DNA of 64,000 nt from Pandoraea anapnoica (GCF_902459765.1 NZ_CABPSP010000001.1:372001-436000); one strand, 5' to 3'; positions 48,119-57,602 are shown, counted from the first letter of the stretch. Notes: generated by a model from the sequence alone, not told the origin. Numbers and translations: made by a program.

Positions 48119-49315
48119 TTACCTGTCCGTCGCGTCCATTGCACGTGCGAGACGTGCCACACCTTCTTCAATCGCCGTCACGGCCGGGGCCGCGAACGAC
48201 AGACGCAACGACGCTTCGTCCGCGTTGTCGGCAAAGAATGCCGTGCCCGGAACGAACAGCACCTTCTCGGCAATCGCATTTGGCAACAGCGCACTCGTCT
48301 TCACTGCCGCCAGACGCGCCCACACGAACATGCCGCCCTGCGGTGCGTGGAACTGAATCGCGTCGCCGAGCTTGTCGCGCAATGCGTTGCACATCGCTTC
48401 GCACTTGAGACGGTAGGCCTCGGTGATCTTCGGCAGATGCCGCGTGAGCGACCCTTCCGCGAGATACTCGGCGGCGACGGCCTGCGTCCACGGCACGCTG
48501 CACAGATCGACCGTCTGCTTGGCGACGACGCAACGTCGCGCAATTTCCGGTGGCGCGACCGTCCAGCCCACCCGCAAGCCGGGCGCGACGATCTTCGACA
48601 GGCTGGAGAAATGCACCACCCAGTCGCGCGATCCCGGCACCTCGGCCGTCAGACCGAGCATCGTCGGCACGGCCTCACCGGAAAAGCGCAGATCGCCGTA
48701 CGGATCGTCTTCGACGATCACGAAGCGGTATTCCACTGCCAGCTTCAGCAACGCAATACGGCGTTCGCGCGAGAGCGTGGCCCCGGTCGGATTGGCAAAC
48801 GTCGGCACCGTGTAGAGCAGCTTCGGCACGGCGATCTTGCCGTCGCGCAACAGCGCGCTCAACTGTGCGACGTCGAGACCGTCTGCATCGACCGGCACTG
48901 TGACGATCTTCGCCTGTTGCAGACGCAGCGCCTGCAACGTTGCCGGATAGGCGGGCTGTTCCGTCACGACGACATCGCCCGGTCCGACCATCACGCGCAG
49001 CATCAGGTCGAGCCCTTGCTGCGAGCCGGTCGTCACCAGCAATTCCTCGGACGCACACGGTGCGCCGCGTTGCGCCATGAGCGCGATGATCTGCGCCTTG
49101 AGTTCAGCGAGGCCGTCGGTCGGGCCGTATTGCAGGCAGCGCGTCGGCTGAGCGAACGCACGCGCCTGCGCGGCGGCCAGACCGTCGACATCGAACAGAT
49201 CGCTCGCCGGATAACCGCCGGCGAACGAGATCATGCCCGGCTCGGACAGGTATTTGAACAACTCGCGAATCGGCGAGCCAGCCGGATTCGCGAAAGGAGT
49301 CGTAAAGTCGTACAT
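48119..49315 (-). CDS. PLP-dependent aminotransferase, 2-aminoadipate type
   Basis: A 398-aa fold-type I aminotransferase of the LysN/MocR-aminotransferase group, without an attached HTH. PLP-site residues are seen in TGSQQGLDLM, PTFANPTG, EDDPYGDL and the Schiff-base lysine in SSLSKIVAPGLRVGW. Beside an AmaB-like dehydrogenase and an HglS-like enzyme, the likely reaction is 2-aminoadipate to 2-oxoadipate. It starts 20 bp after the dehydrogenase stop. Confidence 0.85.
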   Translation of the reverse strand: MYDFTTPFANPAGSPIRELFKYLSEPGMISFAGGYPASDLFDVDGLAAAQARAFAQPTRCLQYGPTDGLAELKAQIIALMAQRGAPCASEELLVTTGSQQGLDLMLRVMVGPGDVVVTEQPAYPATLQALRLQQAKIVTVPVDADGLDVAQLSALLRDGKIAVPKLLYTVPTFANPTGATLSRERRIALLKLAVEYRFVIVEDDPYGDLRFSGEAVPTMLGLTAEVPGSRDWVVHFSSLSKIVAPGLRVGWTVAPPEIARRCVVAKQTVDLCSVPWTQAVAAEYLAEGSLTRHLPKITEAYRLKCEAMCNALRDKLGDAIQFHAPQGGMFVWARLAAVKTSALLPNAIAEKVLFVPGTAFFADNADEASLRLSFAAPAVTAIEEGVARLARAMDATDR

Positions 49316-49335
49316 GTCTGTCGGCTATCGCGACT

Positions 49336-50835
49336 TCACTCGATCGAGAAGTCAATGCCTTGCGCGAGCGGCAGGGCGGACGAGTAGTTCACCGTGTTCG
49401 TTGCGCGGCGCATGTAGCCCTTCCATGCATCCGAACCCGACTCGCGGCCACCGCCGGTTTCCTTCTCGCCGCCGAACGCGCCGCCGATTTCTGCGCCGCT
49501 CGGTCCGATGTTGACGTTGGCGATGCCGCAGTCGCTACCGGCCGACGACGTAAAGCGCTCGGCCTCGCGCAGGTCGTTCGTGAACACGCACGACGACAGG
49601 CCGTGCGACGACGCGTTGTTGGCGTCGATGGCTTCGTTGAAGTCGCTGTACTTGAGCACGTAGAGAATCGGCGCGAACGTTTCCGTCAGCACGACTTCCG
49701 TTTGCGACGGCATTTCGACGATGGCCGGTTTCACGTAGAAGCCGCCTTCGTTGCCCGCCACCGCGTGACGCTCACCGCCCGTGACCTTGCCGCCTTGTGC
49801 ACGTGCCTGATCGAGCGCGCCTTGCATGCGCTTGAACGCGCCTTCGTCGATCAGCGGGCCCATCAGCGTGCCGCGCTCCAGCGGGTTGCCGATAGCGACC
49901 TTGCCGTACAGCGTCTTCAGACGATCGACGGTCTTGTCGTACACACTCTCATGCACGAACAGGCGACGCAGTGTGGTGCAACGCTGACCGGCGGTGCCCA
50001 CAGCCGAGAACAGAATGCCGCGCAGGGCCAGTTCCGGGTTGGCGCTTTCGGTCACGATACCGGCGTTATTGCCGCCGAGCTCGAGAATCGAACGACCGAA
50101 GCGGCGAGCGACTTCCACACCGACCTTGCGACCCATTTCGGTGCTGCCCGTGGCGCTCACGATGGCCGAGCGCGGATCGGCGACGAGCGCCTCACCCACG
50201 TCGCGACCGCCGATGATCAGCGCGGTCAGGCCTTCCGGCGCGTCGCCGAATTCGGCGATCACTTCTTCCATCAGCTTGTTGACGGCCAGCGCGGTCAGCG
50301 GCGTCTTTTCCGACGGCTTCCACACGACGGCATTGCCACACACCAGCGCCAGCGCAGCGTTCCACGACCACACGGCGACCGGGAAGTTGAAGGCGGAGAT
50401 GACGGTGCAGACGCCCATCGGATGCCACGTCTCGGCCATGCGGTGGCCGGGGCGCTCCGAGGCGATCGTCAGGCCGTACAGTTGACGCGACAGGCCGACG
50501 GCGAAGTCGCAAATGTCGATCATTTCCTGCACTTCACCCAGACCTTCTTGCAGGATCTTGCCTGCTTCGAGCGTGACGAGCGCGCCCAGTGCCTGCTTGC
50601 GCTCGCGCAGCTTTTCGCCGAGCAGACGCACCAGCTCGCCGCGACGCGGGGCGGGCACATTGCGCCATGCAGTGAACGCCTTGTGTGCGCGTGCGAGGGC
50701 GGCTTGTGCGTCGACGACCGACGCGCTGGCCACACGGCCGATCAGTTCGCCGTTGATCGGCGAGTGCACGGCGATGTCGCCCGCTTCGGCCAGTTTGGCA
50801 ATACCCAGTTCGTTGAGGATGGAGGTCGCGTTCAC
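49336..50835 (-). CDS. amaB: aminoadipate-semialdehyde (piperideine-6-carboxylate) dehydrogenase
   Basis: A 499-aa ALDH7-type enzyme (antiquitin/AmaB) that oxidises 2-aminoadipate-6-semialdehyde, in equilibrium with piperideine-6-carboxylate, to 2-aminoadipate in lysine breakdown. The general base is in LELGGNNAG and the nucleophile in TAGQRCTTLRR. NYSSALPLAQGIDF at the C-terminus is typical of ALDH7. The GTG start has AAGGG upstream. It forms an operon with the HglS-like gene (37 bp upstream) and the aminotransferase. Confidence 0.88.
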   Translation of the reverse strand: MNATSILNELGIAKLAEAGDIAVHSPINGELIGRVASASVVDAQAALARAHKAFTAWRNVPAPRRGELVRLLGEKLRERKQALGALVTLEAGKILQEGLGEVQEMIDICDFAVGLSRQLYGLTIASERPGHRMAETWHPMGVCTVISAFNFPVAVWSWNAALALVCGNAVVWKPSEKTPLTALAVNKLMEEVIAEFGDAPEGLTALIIGGRDVGEALVADPRSAIVSATGSTEMGRKVGVEVARRFGRSILELGGNNAGIVTESANPELALRGILFSAVGTAGQRCTTLRRLFVHESVYDKTVDRLKTLYGKVAIGNPLERGTLMGPLIDEGAFKRMQGALDQARAQGGKVTGGERHAVAGNEGGFYVKPAIVEMPSQTEVVLTETFAPILYVLKYSDFNEAIDANNASSHGLSSCVFTNDLREAERFTSSAGSDCGIANVNIGPSGAEIGGAFGGEKETGGGRESGSDAWKGYMRRATNTVNYSSALPLAQGIDFSIE

Positions 50836-50872
50836 GTTAATACCCTTATGGAATTCAGCGTTGATTCGTTGA

Positions 50873-51898
50873 TTACTTGGCGTTGGCCGTCATCTTGAAA
50901 ATGCCCTGCGCGTTACCGGCATCGAAGCGAAGATCGATTTTCCAGCAGCGATTGGCGGTGTCGTACTCGCGGTGACGCGTGATGAATTCGTAGAACGAAC
51001 CCGGCACGTCGCGGGTGACCGTCTCGCCGTTCTTGCCACGGAACTCGCGACGTACGGTGTCGGCGCGATAGGCCGTCTGGAACACGCGACCCGAGCGCGA
51101 GCGCTCGACTTCGGGCTTCATCGGGCGGCCCTTGGCCTTCTCGGCGTCCGACAGCGCGAAGACGTCGTCCACGCGGTCGGTGGCGTGGTTGAACGCATTG
51201 CCTTCAGTGGAGATCCACGCCATTTCGGCCGATTCTGCCAGCAACAGTTCGTAGTCCGCCTCGCTCGGCACATCGTGCTGACGCGCAAACGCGCCCACGA
51301 TCACCGGCAGCAGCGCCTGCGCGGACGCCAGCGGCAGCGTGCCGTCGCGCTCCAGTTCCCACAGCTGTCCGACGGCCGCCGGTGTGAGCGGGTCCTTCGA
51401 AGTGCCGACGACGCGCGACACGGCTTGCTGGAACGTCTCCGAGAAACGCTCTGGATGCAGCTCGCTCACGAAGAATTGCGAAATCTCTTCGGGGGCGTCT
51501 TCATGCGCATAGGCGCGGCCCGTCATGCCGAGGCGGTCCAGCGGATAGCGGCCGTTCAGCTTGAAACCGAGCGGACGCAGGATGCGCGTGAACGCCGCTT
51601 CGCCCGGGGGCAGGGCGCCGTTCTGGTCCCAGCGCACGGTGCGCAGCGCGCCGTGATCGAAGTAGACGCCACCCCCGGCGGCAATCGCTTCCTCGGTGTA
51701 GGTGCGGCCGTTTTGCGAGCGCGCGAGCAACCCTTCGAACAGCGCCATGTTCATGGCTTGCGCCAGTTCGGCGCGCGTGACGCGCCCCGGTTCGAAGTCG
51801 GCCAGGATCGACGGCGAATTGAGCGTGGCAAAAAGCGCGTCGGTACGCGCCTCCCCGATCAGGGAAACCAGCAAGGACTGCACGTTGGCGTTGCGCAT
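50873..51898 (-). CDS. hglS: 2-oxoadipate dioxygenase/decarboxylase (HglS-like, DUF1338)
   Basis: A DUF1338 protein of 341 aa from this start. HglS converts 2-oxoadipate to D-2-hydroxyglutarate and CO2 with Fe(II). FDHGALRTV gives His82 and Arg86 in the HxxxR spacing recalled for HglS (H70, R74); FNHATDRVDDVF supplies the second His and FYEFITR the Glu. An in-frame GTG at 51940 would add 14 residues and cannot be excluded; neither start has a strong ribosome site. It is first in the lysine-degradation operon and divergent from a LysR gene. Confidence 0.85.
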   Translation of the reverse strand: MRNANVQSLLVSLIGEARTDALFATLNSPSILADFEPGRVTRAELAQAMNMALFEGLLARSQNGRTYTEEAIAAGGGVYFDHGALRTVRWDQNGALPPGEAAFTRILRPLGFKLNGRYPLDRLGMTGRAYAHEDAPEEISQFFVSELHPERFSETFQQAVSRVVGTSKDPLTPAAVGQLWELERDGTLPLASAQALLPVIVGAFARQHDVPSEADYELLLAESAEMAWISTEGNAFNHATDRVDDVFALSDAEKAKGRPMKPEVERSRSGRVFQTAYRADTVRREFRGKNGETVTRDVPGSFYEFITRHREYDTANRCWKIDLRFDAGNAQGIFKMTANAK

Positions 51899-51988
51899 CA
51901 GGTTGTCTCGCAGGGGGGATGCCGTCTCGTGCGGCATCACAAGGTGAGGGTGTCAGGGCATGGCATGCGGCGCACCGTCATGCCTTCT

Positions 51989-52001
51989 TGCAGTGACTGC
52001 A
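51989..52001. promoter_or_regulatory. candidate LysR-type operator (T-N11-A)
   Basis: TGCAGTGACTGCA is a dyad with 5-bp arms that exactly fits the T-N11-A pattern of LysR regulators. It lies in the gap between hglS and the divergent LysR gene, 69 bp before the latter's start. Confidence 0.45.
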
Positions 52002-52069
52002 TTATTGGAACGGATGCGTCGCGCGTAAAGCGAGATAAAATTGCCACTTGATGCGTTTTTGGAATCAAC

Positions 52070-52993
52070 ATGCGCAAATTCAAGACTCCCGGCACGGCGG
52101 CGCTACTGGCGTTCGAGGCGGCGGCCCGGCACGAAAGCTTCACCCATGCGGCCCGCGAGCTGTTTCTGACCGAGAGCGCGGTGTCGCGCCAGATCGCCAC
52201 GCTGGAGACGCAATTGGGCGTGCGGTTGTTCGTACGCGCGAAGCAGCGCGTGGTGCTCACCCGCGCTGGGCGGCTTTATGGCACCCAGGTGCGACGTACG
52301 CTCGAACAACTGGATCGCGACACCCTGTCCATCATGGCGCACGGCAGCGGCGGCGGCTCGCTGGAACTGGCGGTGCTGCCAACGTTCGCGTCAGAGTGGT
52401 TGATTCCAAGAATGAAAGACTTCGACGACCGGCATCCGGACGTTCGCGTGAACATGGGCGTGCACACCGACCTATTTACGTTCGACGAGACGCACTTCGA
52501 GGCGGCGATTCACTTCGGTCAGCCGACGTGGCCGGGCACGTCGTCGGATTATTTGTTCGGGGAAGAAGTCGTGCCGGTATGCCGTCCGTCGATCCTGAAG
52601 GGACCGGTGCGCACGGCGGCGGATTTGCTGACGTATCCGTTGTTGCACTCGACAACGCGTCCGAGTGCCTGGTCGCAGTGGTTTGCGGAGCAGCGCGTTG
52701 AGGACCATCGGGCGTTGCAGGGCGTGCGCTACGAGCTTCACACCATGCTCATTGCGGGCGCGGCAGCGGGGTTGGGAATTGCGCTGGTGCCGAAGTTCTT
52801 CGTCGAGGGACAGTTGGCGACGCTCGGTCTCACGATTCCGTTCGACGTGAAGAGCGTGGCCGAGTCGGCTTACTACCTCGTCTATCCGACGGAACTGACA
52901 CACGGGCAGCCACTCAGCGTCTTCCGCGAGTGGCTGCTCGATCAGGCGAAGGCGTATCGGCCGACGTACCGTCCGGACTATCGCCCCGCCTGA
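52070..52993 (+). CDS. LysR-family transcriptional regulator, likely for the lysine/aminoadipate operon
   Basis: A 307-aa LysR protein with the N-terminal HTH (about residues 8-66: FEAAARHESFTHAARELFLTESAVSRQIATLE) and a C-terminal effector domain. Its divergent placement next to hglS suggests it controls that operon, perhaps responding to an intermediate such as 2-aminoadipate or 2-oxoadipate. The effector is not deducible. Confidence 0.9.
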   Translation: MRKFKTPGTAALLAFEAAARHESFTHAARELFLTESAVSRQIATLETQLGVRLFVRAKQRVVLTRAGRLYGTQVRRTLEQLDRDTLSIMAHGSGGGSLELAVLPTFASEWLIPRMKDFDDRHPDVRVNMGVHTDLFTFDETHFEAAIHFGQPTWPGTSSDYLFGEEVVPVCRPSILKGPVRTAADLLTYPLLHSTTRPSAWSQWFAEQRVEDHRALQGVRYELHTMLIAGAAAGLGIALVPKFFVEGQLATLGLTIPFDVKSVAESAYYLVYPTELTHGQPLSVFREWLLDQAKAYRPTYRPDYRPA

Positions 52994-53012
52994 TGGTGGG
53001 CGACGGGATCGA

Positions 53013-53660
53013 TCAGCGTCCCGTGTAACGCCCTGGCTTATGCCACGCGACGACCATCGCGCTCATGGCGATGGCCGAGATGGCGGACCAGGCGACGCGT
53101 CCTGCCGGAATCGTGGCGAGCGACGCGATCAGAATCGTCGTGTCGATGCACACCTGGGTGATACCGGCATTGATGCCGCGCTGGCGTTGCAGCCACAGCG
53201 TGACGATGCCGGTGCCACCGACGCCCGCCCCGTGACGCGCTAACGCCAGAATGCCCATGCCGCACAGCGTGCCGCCGACGAACGCGGCGAACAGCGGATT
53301 TACGAAGGCGATGTCGAACGTTTGCGGCATGGCCGCGAGGGCGAAGGTAATCCCGAAGCTCGCGACCGTTGATTTGAGCGCAAAGCGCGCGCCCATCGTG
53401 AAGTACGCGAACAGGAAGAAAGGGATGTTCACCAGCGTGAAGATGGTGCCCACCGGTAGCGGAAAGATGTAAGAGGCGAGCAGTGCGATGCCAGCCACGC
53501 CGCCGGTGACCAACCCGGCAGCCTTGAGCAGCACCAGACCGACCACCACAAATGCCATGCCGATGACCATCGCATAGATGTCTTCGACGACGGAGTGCGG
53601 TACACCGATTGTGTCGGTTGCCGCAATAGCGCCGGATACAGCGCCCGTATCGTGTTTCAT
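53013..53660 (-). CDS. YitT family membrane protein
   Basis: A 215-aa protein with five or six hydrophobic segments. LVTGGVAGIALL and RHGAGVGGTGIVTLWLQRQRGINAG are the two recognisable blocks of the YitT family (DUF161-like). The molecular function of the family is not known. It is convergent with the LysR gene and 139 bp downstream of ilvE on the same strand. Confidence 0.82.
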   Translation of the reverse strand: MKHDTGAVSGAIAATDTIGVPHSVVEDIYAMVIGMAFVVVGLVLLKAAGLVTGGVAGIALLASYIFPLPVGTIFTLVNIPFFLFAYFTMGARFALKSTVASFGITFALAAMPQTFDIAFVNPLFAAFVGGTLCGMGILALARHGAGVGGTGIVTLWLQRQRGINAGITQVCIDTTILIASLATIPAGRVAWSAISAIAMSAMVVAWHKPGRYTGR

Positions 53661-53799
53661 GATCAGTAAGTCAGGAACGACAAGACGGCGCGCCCGGCTC
53701 TCCTCATGCCGAAACGCGCCGCCGAAGATTTCCCGCGTCGCTGTCTCGGGCGACGCGCAGCTTCACAGCTTGTTATGTAGTGACTGTCTTAACGCGCGA

Positions 53800-54897
53800 T
53801 TACGCGACGTGGTGGACCCACTTGAACGGATCGGCGACCTTGCCACGTTGAATACCCGTGAGCTGATCGCGGATACGTTTGGTGACCGGGCCTTCGCCGC
53901 CATCGGCGATGTTGAATTCACCGTTGGCGTGACGCACCTGACCGATGGCCGTCACGACCGCAGCCGTGCCGCACGCAAACGTTTCCTTCACACGGCCGCT
54001 GGCCGCATCGGCTTGCCACTGTGCGAATTCATACGGTGTTTCGTTGACGGTCATGCCTTCGCGGCGTGCCAGTTCGATGATCGACGCGCGGGTGATACCC
54101 GGCAGGATCGTGCCCGAGAGCGGTGGCGTCTGGAGCGAGCCGTCGTCCATCACGAAGAAGACGTTCATGCCACCGAGCTCTTCGATCCAGCGATGTTGTG
54201 CGGCGTCGAGGAACACGACCTGATCGCAGCCCTTGGCGCTCGCTTCCGTTTGCGCAATCAGGCTGGCGGCGTAGTTGCCGCCACACTTTGCTGCACCGGT
54301 ACCGCCGGGTGCAGCACGGGTGTACTGGTCCGAGACCCATACCGTCACGGCCGATTTGCCGGGCTTGAAGTACGGGCCGACCGGGCAGGCGATCACGCAG
54401 AAGATGTATTCATGCGCGGCGCGCACGCCCAGGAAGCTTTCCGAGGCAAACATGAACGGACGGATGTAAAGGCTGCTGCCTTCCGAGCCCGGGATCCATG
54501 CACGGTCGATGTCGACCAGCTTTTCCACGGCTTCGAGGAAGACGGATTCCGGCAGATCGGCCATCGACATGCGCTGGGCCGACTCGCGGAAACGCTTAGC
54601 GTTGGCTTGCGGGCGGAACAGCGAAATCTTGCCGTCTTCGCCACGATAGGCCTTCATGCCTTCGAAGATTTCCTGCGCGTAGTGCAGCACGGCGCACGCC
54701 GGATCGATCTGGAACGGGCGACGGGCTTCCACCTTCGCGTCATGCCAGCCGCGGCCTTCGGTCCAGCGGATCGTGACCATGTGATCCGTGAATACGCGGC
54801 CGAATACCGGGTTCGCCAGTGCGGCGGTGATCTGGTCGGCGGGGGTGGGGTTGGCGTGCGGCTCCACGACAAAACGCAGTTGGTTATCGGCGCTCAT
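53800..54897 (-). CDS. ilvE: branched-chain amino acid aminotransferase
   Basis: A 365-aa fold-type IV PLP aminotransferase of the long (BCAT-like) class, catalysing the last step of leucine, isoleucine and valine synthesis and the first of their breakdown. The PLP lysine lies in AAKCGGNYAAS; other hallmarks are LHYAQEIFEGMKAYR, YIRPFMFASE and KETFACGTAAVV. The start and length are standard. It is preceded by a 421-bp non-coding stretch. Confidence 0.95.
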   Translation of the reverse strand: MSADNQLRFVVEPHANPTPADQITAALANPVFGRVFTDHMVTIRWTEGRGWHDAKVEARRPFQIDPACAVLHYAQEIFEGMKAYRGEDGKISLFRPQANAKRFRESAQRMSMADLPESVFLEAVEKLVDIDRAWIPGSEGSSLYIRPFMFASESFLGVRAAHEYIFCVIACPVGPYFKPGKSAVTVWVSDQYTRAAPGGTGAAKCGGNYAASLIAQTEASAKGCDQVVFLDAAQHRWIEELGGMNVFFVMDDGSLQTPPLSGTILPGITRASIIELARREGMTVNETPYEFAQWQADAASGRVKETFACGTAAVVTAIGQVRHANGEFNIADGGEGPVTKRIRDQLTGIQRGKVADPFKWVHHVA

Positions 54898-55318
54898 GTT
54901 TCTTCAAATGTCTCGGCAGAGGTGGCTTTGGTCGACAGTGCCGTTAACGTAAACGGCAAGGTGGCTATTTTCCTCCTTTCGGGCCCTGCCTGTCGACTGA
55001 ATTCACCGCTTCTCCCGTCACAACGGGCTTTCGGGTGATATTGCGCCGAAAAAAATCGGAATTTGGACGATTTTCGCAAGAAAAGTGCGTGATTTGCCGA
55101 AAGTTGCGTGGGCGCACGTCTGCCACAAAACCGCTGCGTCGCAGGGTAACAGTGTGTAAAAAAACATTTCAGGTCACAGGGCGGCTGACACTCGACATTT
55201 AATATCGAAGGCGCATGATGTCGGGAACGTCCCCACAGGCGATGCGCCCCCCAAGCAAGACCGGGTTGCAGCATTCGCAGACGTTCCGCCCGTAGATCAA
55301 GAATGGGAGAGGAGACAG
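54898..55318. other. intergenic region upstream of ilvE
   Basis: A 421-bp gap that should carry the leftward ilvE promoter and the rightward promoter of the small membrane-protein gene. It has several A/T-rich tracts (55045-55085, 55155-55170). I found no leader peptide with runs of Leu, Ile or Val codons, no terminator hairpin and no clear operator. Confidence 0.4.
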
Positions 55319-55690
55319 ATGAAATCGACAACGATTCAAATGTTGCGCGCGTATCTGATCGTGGCCTCGCTGGGCGCTATGTGCATCGACGTTTGCGTGG
55401 TCATTGCCATGCTCGTCTTCGATGTGCCCGAGCGCGTCTTCACCTCGGCCGACTTTCGTATCGCGATGGCGGCGTCTTTGCTGCTGCTGTTGCTGGCGGC
55501 ACGCTCGCTGGCGTCGGCAGCTTTTCGGGCGGCGCTAGCCAGTCGGCACGCCATGTTCGACGGCGTTGAACGTGCCAACGGTCCGCGCGGCACAGGCAGC
55601 GTCGCCTTGCGCGACGACTGCCCGCACCGTCTGCTGGTGCTGCTGCATATCCGTATCCACCGCCAGCAACTGGCGATGGTGGCGGCGTGA
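55319..55690 (+). CDS. small membrane protein of unknown function
   Basis: A 123-aa protein with two hydrophobic segments (about residues 10-32 and 45-62) followed by a basic, Arg/His-rich C-terminal half. GAGAGGAGACAG is a strong ribosome site directly before the ATG, which is the main reason for calling it a gene. I recognise no family. It stands alone between ilvE and the GST gene. Confidence 0.55.
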   Translation: MKSTTIQMLRAYLIVASLGAMCIDVCVVIAMLVFDVPERVFTSADFRIAMAASLLLLLLAARSLASAAFRAALASRHAMFDGVERANGPRGTGSVALRDDCPHRLLVLLHIRIHRQQLAMVAA

Positions 55691-55733
55691 CGGTGACGCT
55701 GCTTTCGTCGCCGTCAAAGCACGTTAGTCCAAA

Positions 55734-56405
55734 TCAAGCGGCTTTCCCGTCCACCAGATCGCATTCGCGCGGCGGACGCGTCATCGCAATCCACTCCTGC
55801 ACCGCCGGGCGCAGGAACTGACGGCGCGCGTATTCGGCCAGTGCAGGCGGGACGACGTCGTCGTTATAGACCAGACGGTTGAGCATGACCGCGAGGTCGA
55901 CGTCGGCAATGCACCACTTGTCGAACAGCGACATGCGCCCGTCGGGCAGCAGGCTCCCGGCGATGGCGATCAGCTTGCTCGCTGCGGCGTAGCCCGCGTC
56001 GGTCAGCGGCGCATCGGACGGGCCGTAAAAAATCACCTGCGTCGAACGATCCTCGCGCAGCGCACCGAGATCGCTGCGCAGCCATGCCTGTACCTGCCGG
56101 GCACGCGCGCGATCGCAAACGTCGGCCGGATACACCGGCACGTCGGGCGAGATCGTCTCCAGATATTCGACGATGGCGGACGATTCGGACAACGTGAAAT
56201 CGCCATGCACGAGCGTCGGTACGCGACGCGTGATCGACAGGTCGGCAAAGCCGCTTTCGTGATGCGCGCCCTGATCGAGATCGACGGTACGCAGATCGAA
56301 CGGAATACCTTTCTCGCGCAGCGTGACGAAAACCGACAGCGCGTAAGGGCTGGTGAACTGGGCGTCGACGTAGAGCGTGAAGGAGGCGGGGGCAGCAGCT
56401 GACAC
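55734..56405 (-). CDS. glutathione S-transferase, YfcF type
   Basis: A 223-aa GST with an N-terminal thioredoxin fold (FTLYVDAQFTSPYALSVFVTLREKG, with RRVPTLVHGDFTLSESSAI binding the glutathione gamma-Glu) and an all-helical C-terminal domain. It is close to E. coli YfcF, which has peroxide-protective glutathione activity. The GTG start has CAGGAG upstream. It is divergent from a GcvA-like LysR gene with a strong inverted repeat between them. Confidence 0.85.
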   Translation of the reverse strand: MSAAAPASFTLYVDAQFTSPYALSVFVTLREKGIPFDLRTVDLDQGAHHESGFADLSITRRVPTLVHGDFTLSESSAIVEYLETISPDVPVYPADVCDRARARQVQAWLRSDLGALREDRSTQVIFYGPSDAPLTDAGYAAASKLIAIAGSLLPDGRMSLFDKWCIADVDLAVMLNRLVYNDDVVPPALAEYARRQFLRPAVQEWIAMTRPPRECDLVDGKAA

Positions 56406-56501
56406 GATGGGCTCCTGAAGGGAACGTGCGAAGGGCGAAATTGCCCGCAGCTGCCTATGTTGCCGTACGTTCGTGGTGATAAGCTACTGCACAAATCGAT
56501 G

Positions 56502-56532
56502 GCAAGCTGTGAGTCAGATTCACAGCTTGCCG
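56502..56532. promoter_or_regulatory. candidate operator between GST and LysR genes
   Basis: GGCAAGCTGTGA (56502-56513) and TCACAGCTTGCC (56521-56532) are perfect 12-bp arms with a 7-bp spacer GTCAGAT. The dyad lies in the divergent gap between the GST and LysR genes, about 66 bp before the LysR start, and is not followed by a T-run. Confidence 0.6.
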
Positions 56533-56597
56533 CGCGCTTTCGCGCAGCGATCTGTCCCCAATATTCGCCTGCACTCCAACTCGATATCCCCTGGACT

Positions 56598-57497
56598 ATG
56601 AACGCCGAACCTCGCGCCCGTCCGCCGCTGGCGAATCTGGAAACCGTCTGTCTCGTCGCCCGACACGGCTCGTTCACGGCGGCCGCCGAAGCGAGCGGCC
56701 TCACGCACGGCGCGATCAGCCGCCGGGTCGGTGCCGTTGAAAACTGGCTCGGCTGTGCGTTGTTCGAGCGTCACGGGCGAGGGGTCAGCCTGACGTGCGA
56801 CGGTCAGCGCTTTCTCGGTCGCATCGAACACGCTTTCGACGTGATCGACGCAGCTGCCGATCAGTGGCACCAGGCGCGCAAGGCCCCGGCGGTGCGCTTG
56901 AGCGTGGTGCCGTCGTTCGCCAAGCTGTGGCTGCTGGAGCGTCTGCAATCGCTCGAAGCGGGCAAGCCGTTCATCGACATTCATGTGACGACAGAGCACC
57001 GCAACGCCGACGTGGGCGCGGGCGAGGTGGACATCGCGTTACGCTACGGCCGTGGCGGTTGGGCGAGCGTCGATTCGGAACCGCTGATGGGCGAGACGCT
57101 GTACCCGGTGGCCTCGCCCGAGATGGCGCAGCGTCTGAAAGGCGCGAGTGTGGCGGAGATGCTGGCAATGCCCTTGCTGCACGACTCCGATCTCACGGGC
57201 TGGCGCGCGTGGTGCGGTGCGCATGGCGTGTCGCTGCGACCGCGTGCGCGTGACCGTCGATTCGAGGATTACACCGTGGTGCTCGCGGCGGCCGAAGCGG
57301 GGCTGGGCATTGCGCTTGCCCGTGCACCGCTGGCGAGTGAGTCGATAGCGCGCAGCCGTCTTGTGCGACTGTCGGACGCCGAAGTCGCCTGCCCGTTGCA
57401 GTACCACGTGGTAACGGCCAAGCGCGAGAAGCGCCCGGAAGTGCTGGAAGTGATCGCGCGTCTGCACGCGCTGGCGCGCGAGGATGCGCGCACGTAA
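56598..57497 (+). CDS. LysR-family transcriptional regulator (GcvA-like)
   Basis: A 299-aa LysR protein. The HTH spans about residues 12-70 (ETVCLVARHGSFTAAAEASGLTHGAISRRVGAVENWL) and the effector domain has the GcvA-like DIALRYGRGGW block. The start at 56598 is placed after the large inverted repeat; the longer frame reads through that repeat and is not conserved. It probably controls the divergent GST gene. Confidence 0.88.
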   Translation: MNAEPRARPPLANLETVCLVARHGSFTAAAEASGLTHGAISRRVGAVENWLGCALFERHGRGVSLTCDGQRFLGRIEHAFDVIDAAADQWHQARKAPAVRLSVVPSFAKLWLLERLQSLEAGKPFIDIHVTTEHRNADVGAGEVDIALRYGRGGWASVDSEPLMGETLYPVASPEMAQRLKGASVAEMLAMPLLHDSDLTGWRAWCGAHGVSLRPRARDRRFEDYTVVLAAAEAGLGIALARAPLASESIARSRLVRLSDAEVACPLQYHVVTAKREKRPEVLEVIARLHALAREDART

Positions 57498-57602
57498 ATA
57501 CCATGAACGAGACGACGCGCAGCGCAGGGGTTTCCCGCACTGCGCGTGCTGCTGCGGGTTGCCTAAAATGCGGGACGCTTCTTGCAGGACTGCCTGGCAG
57601 AG

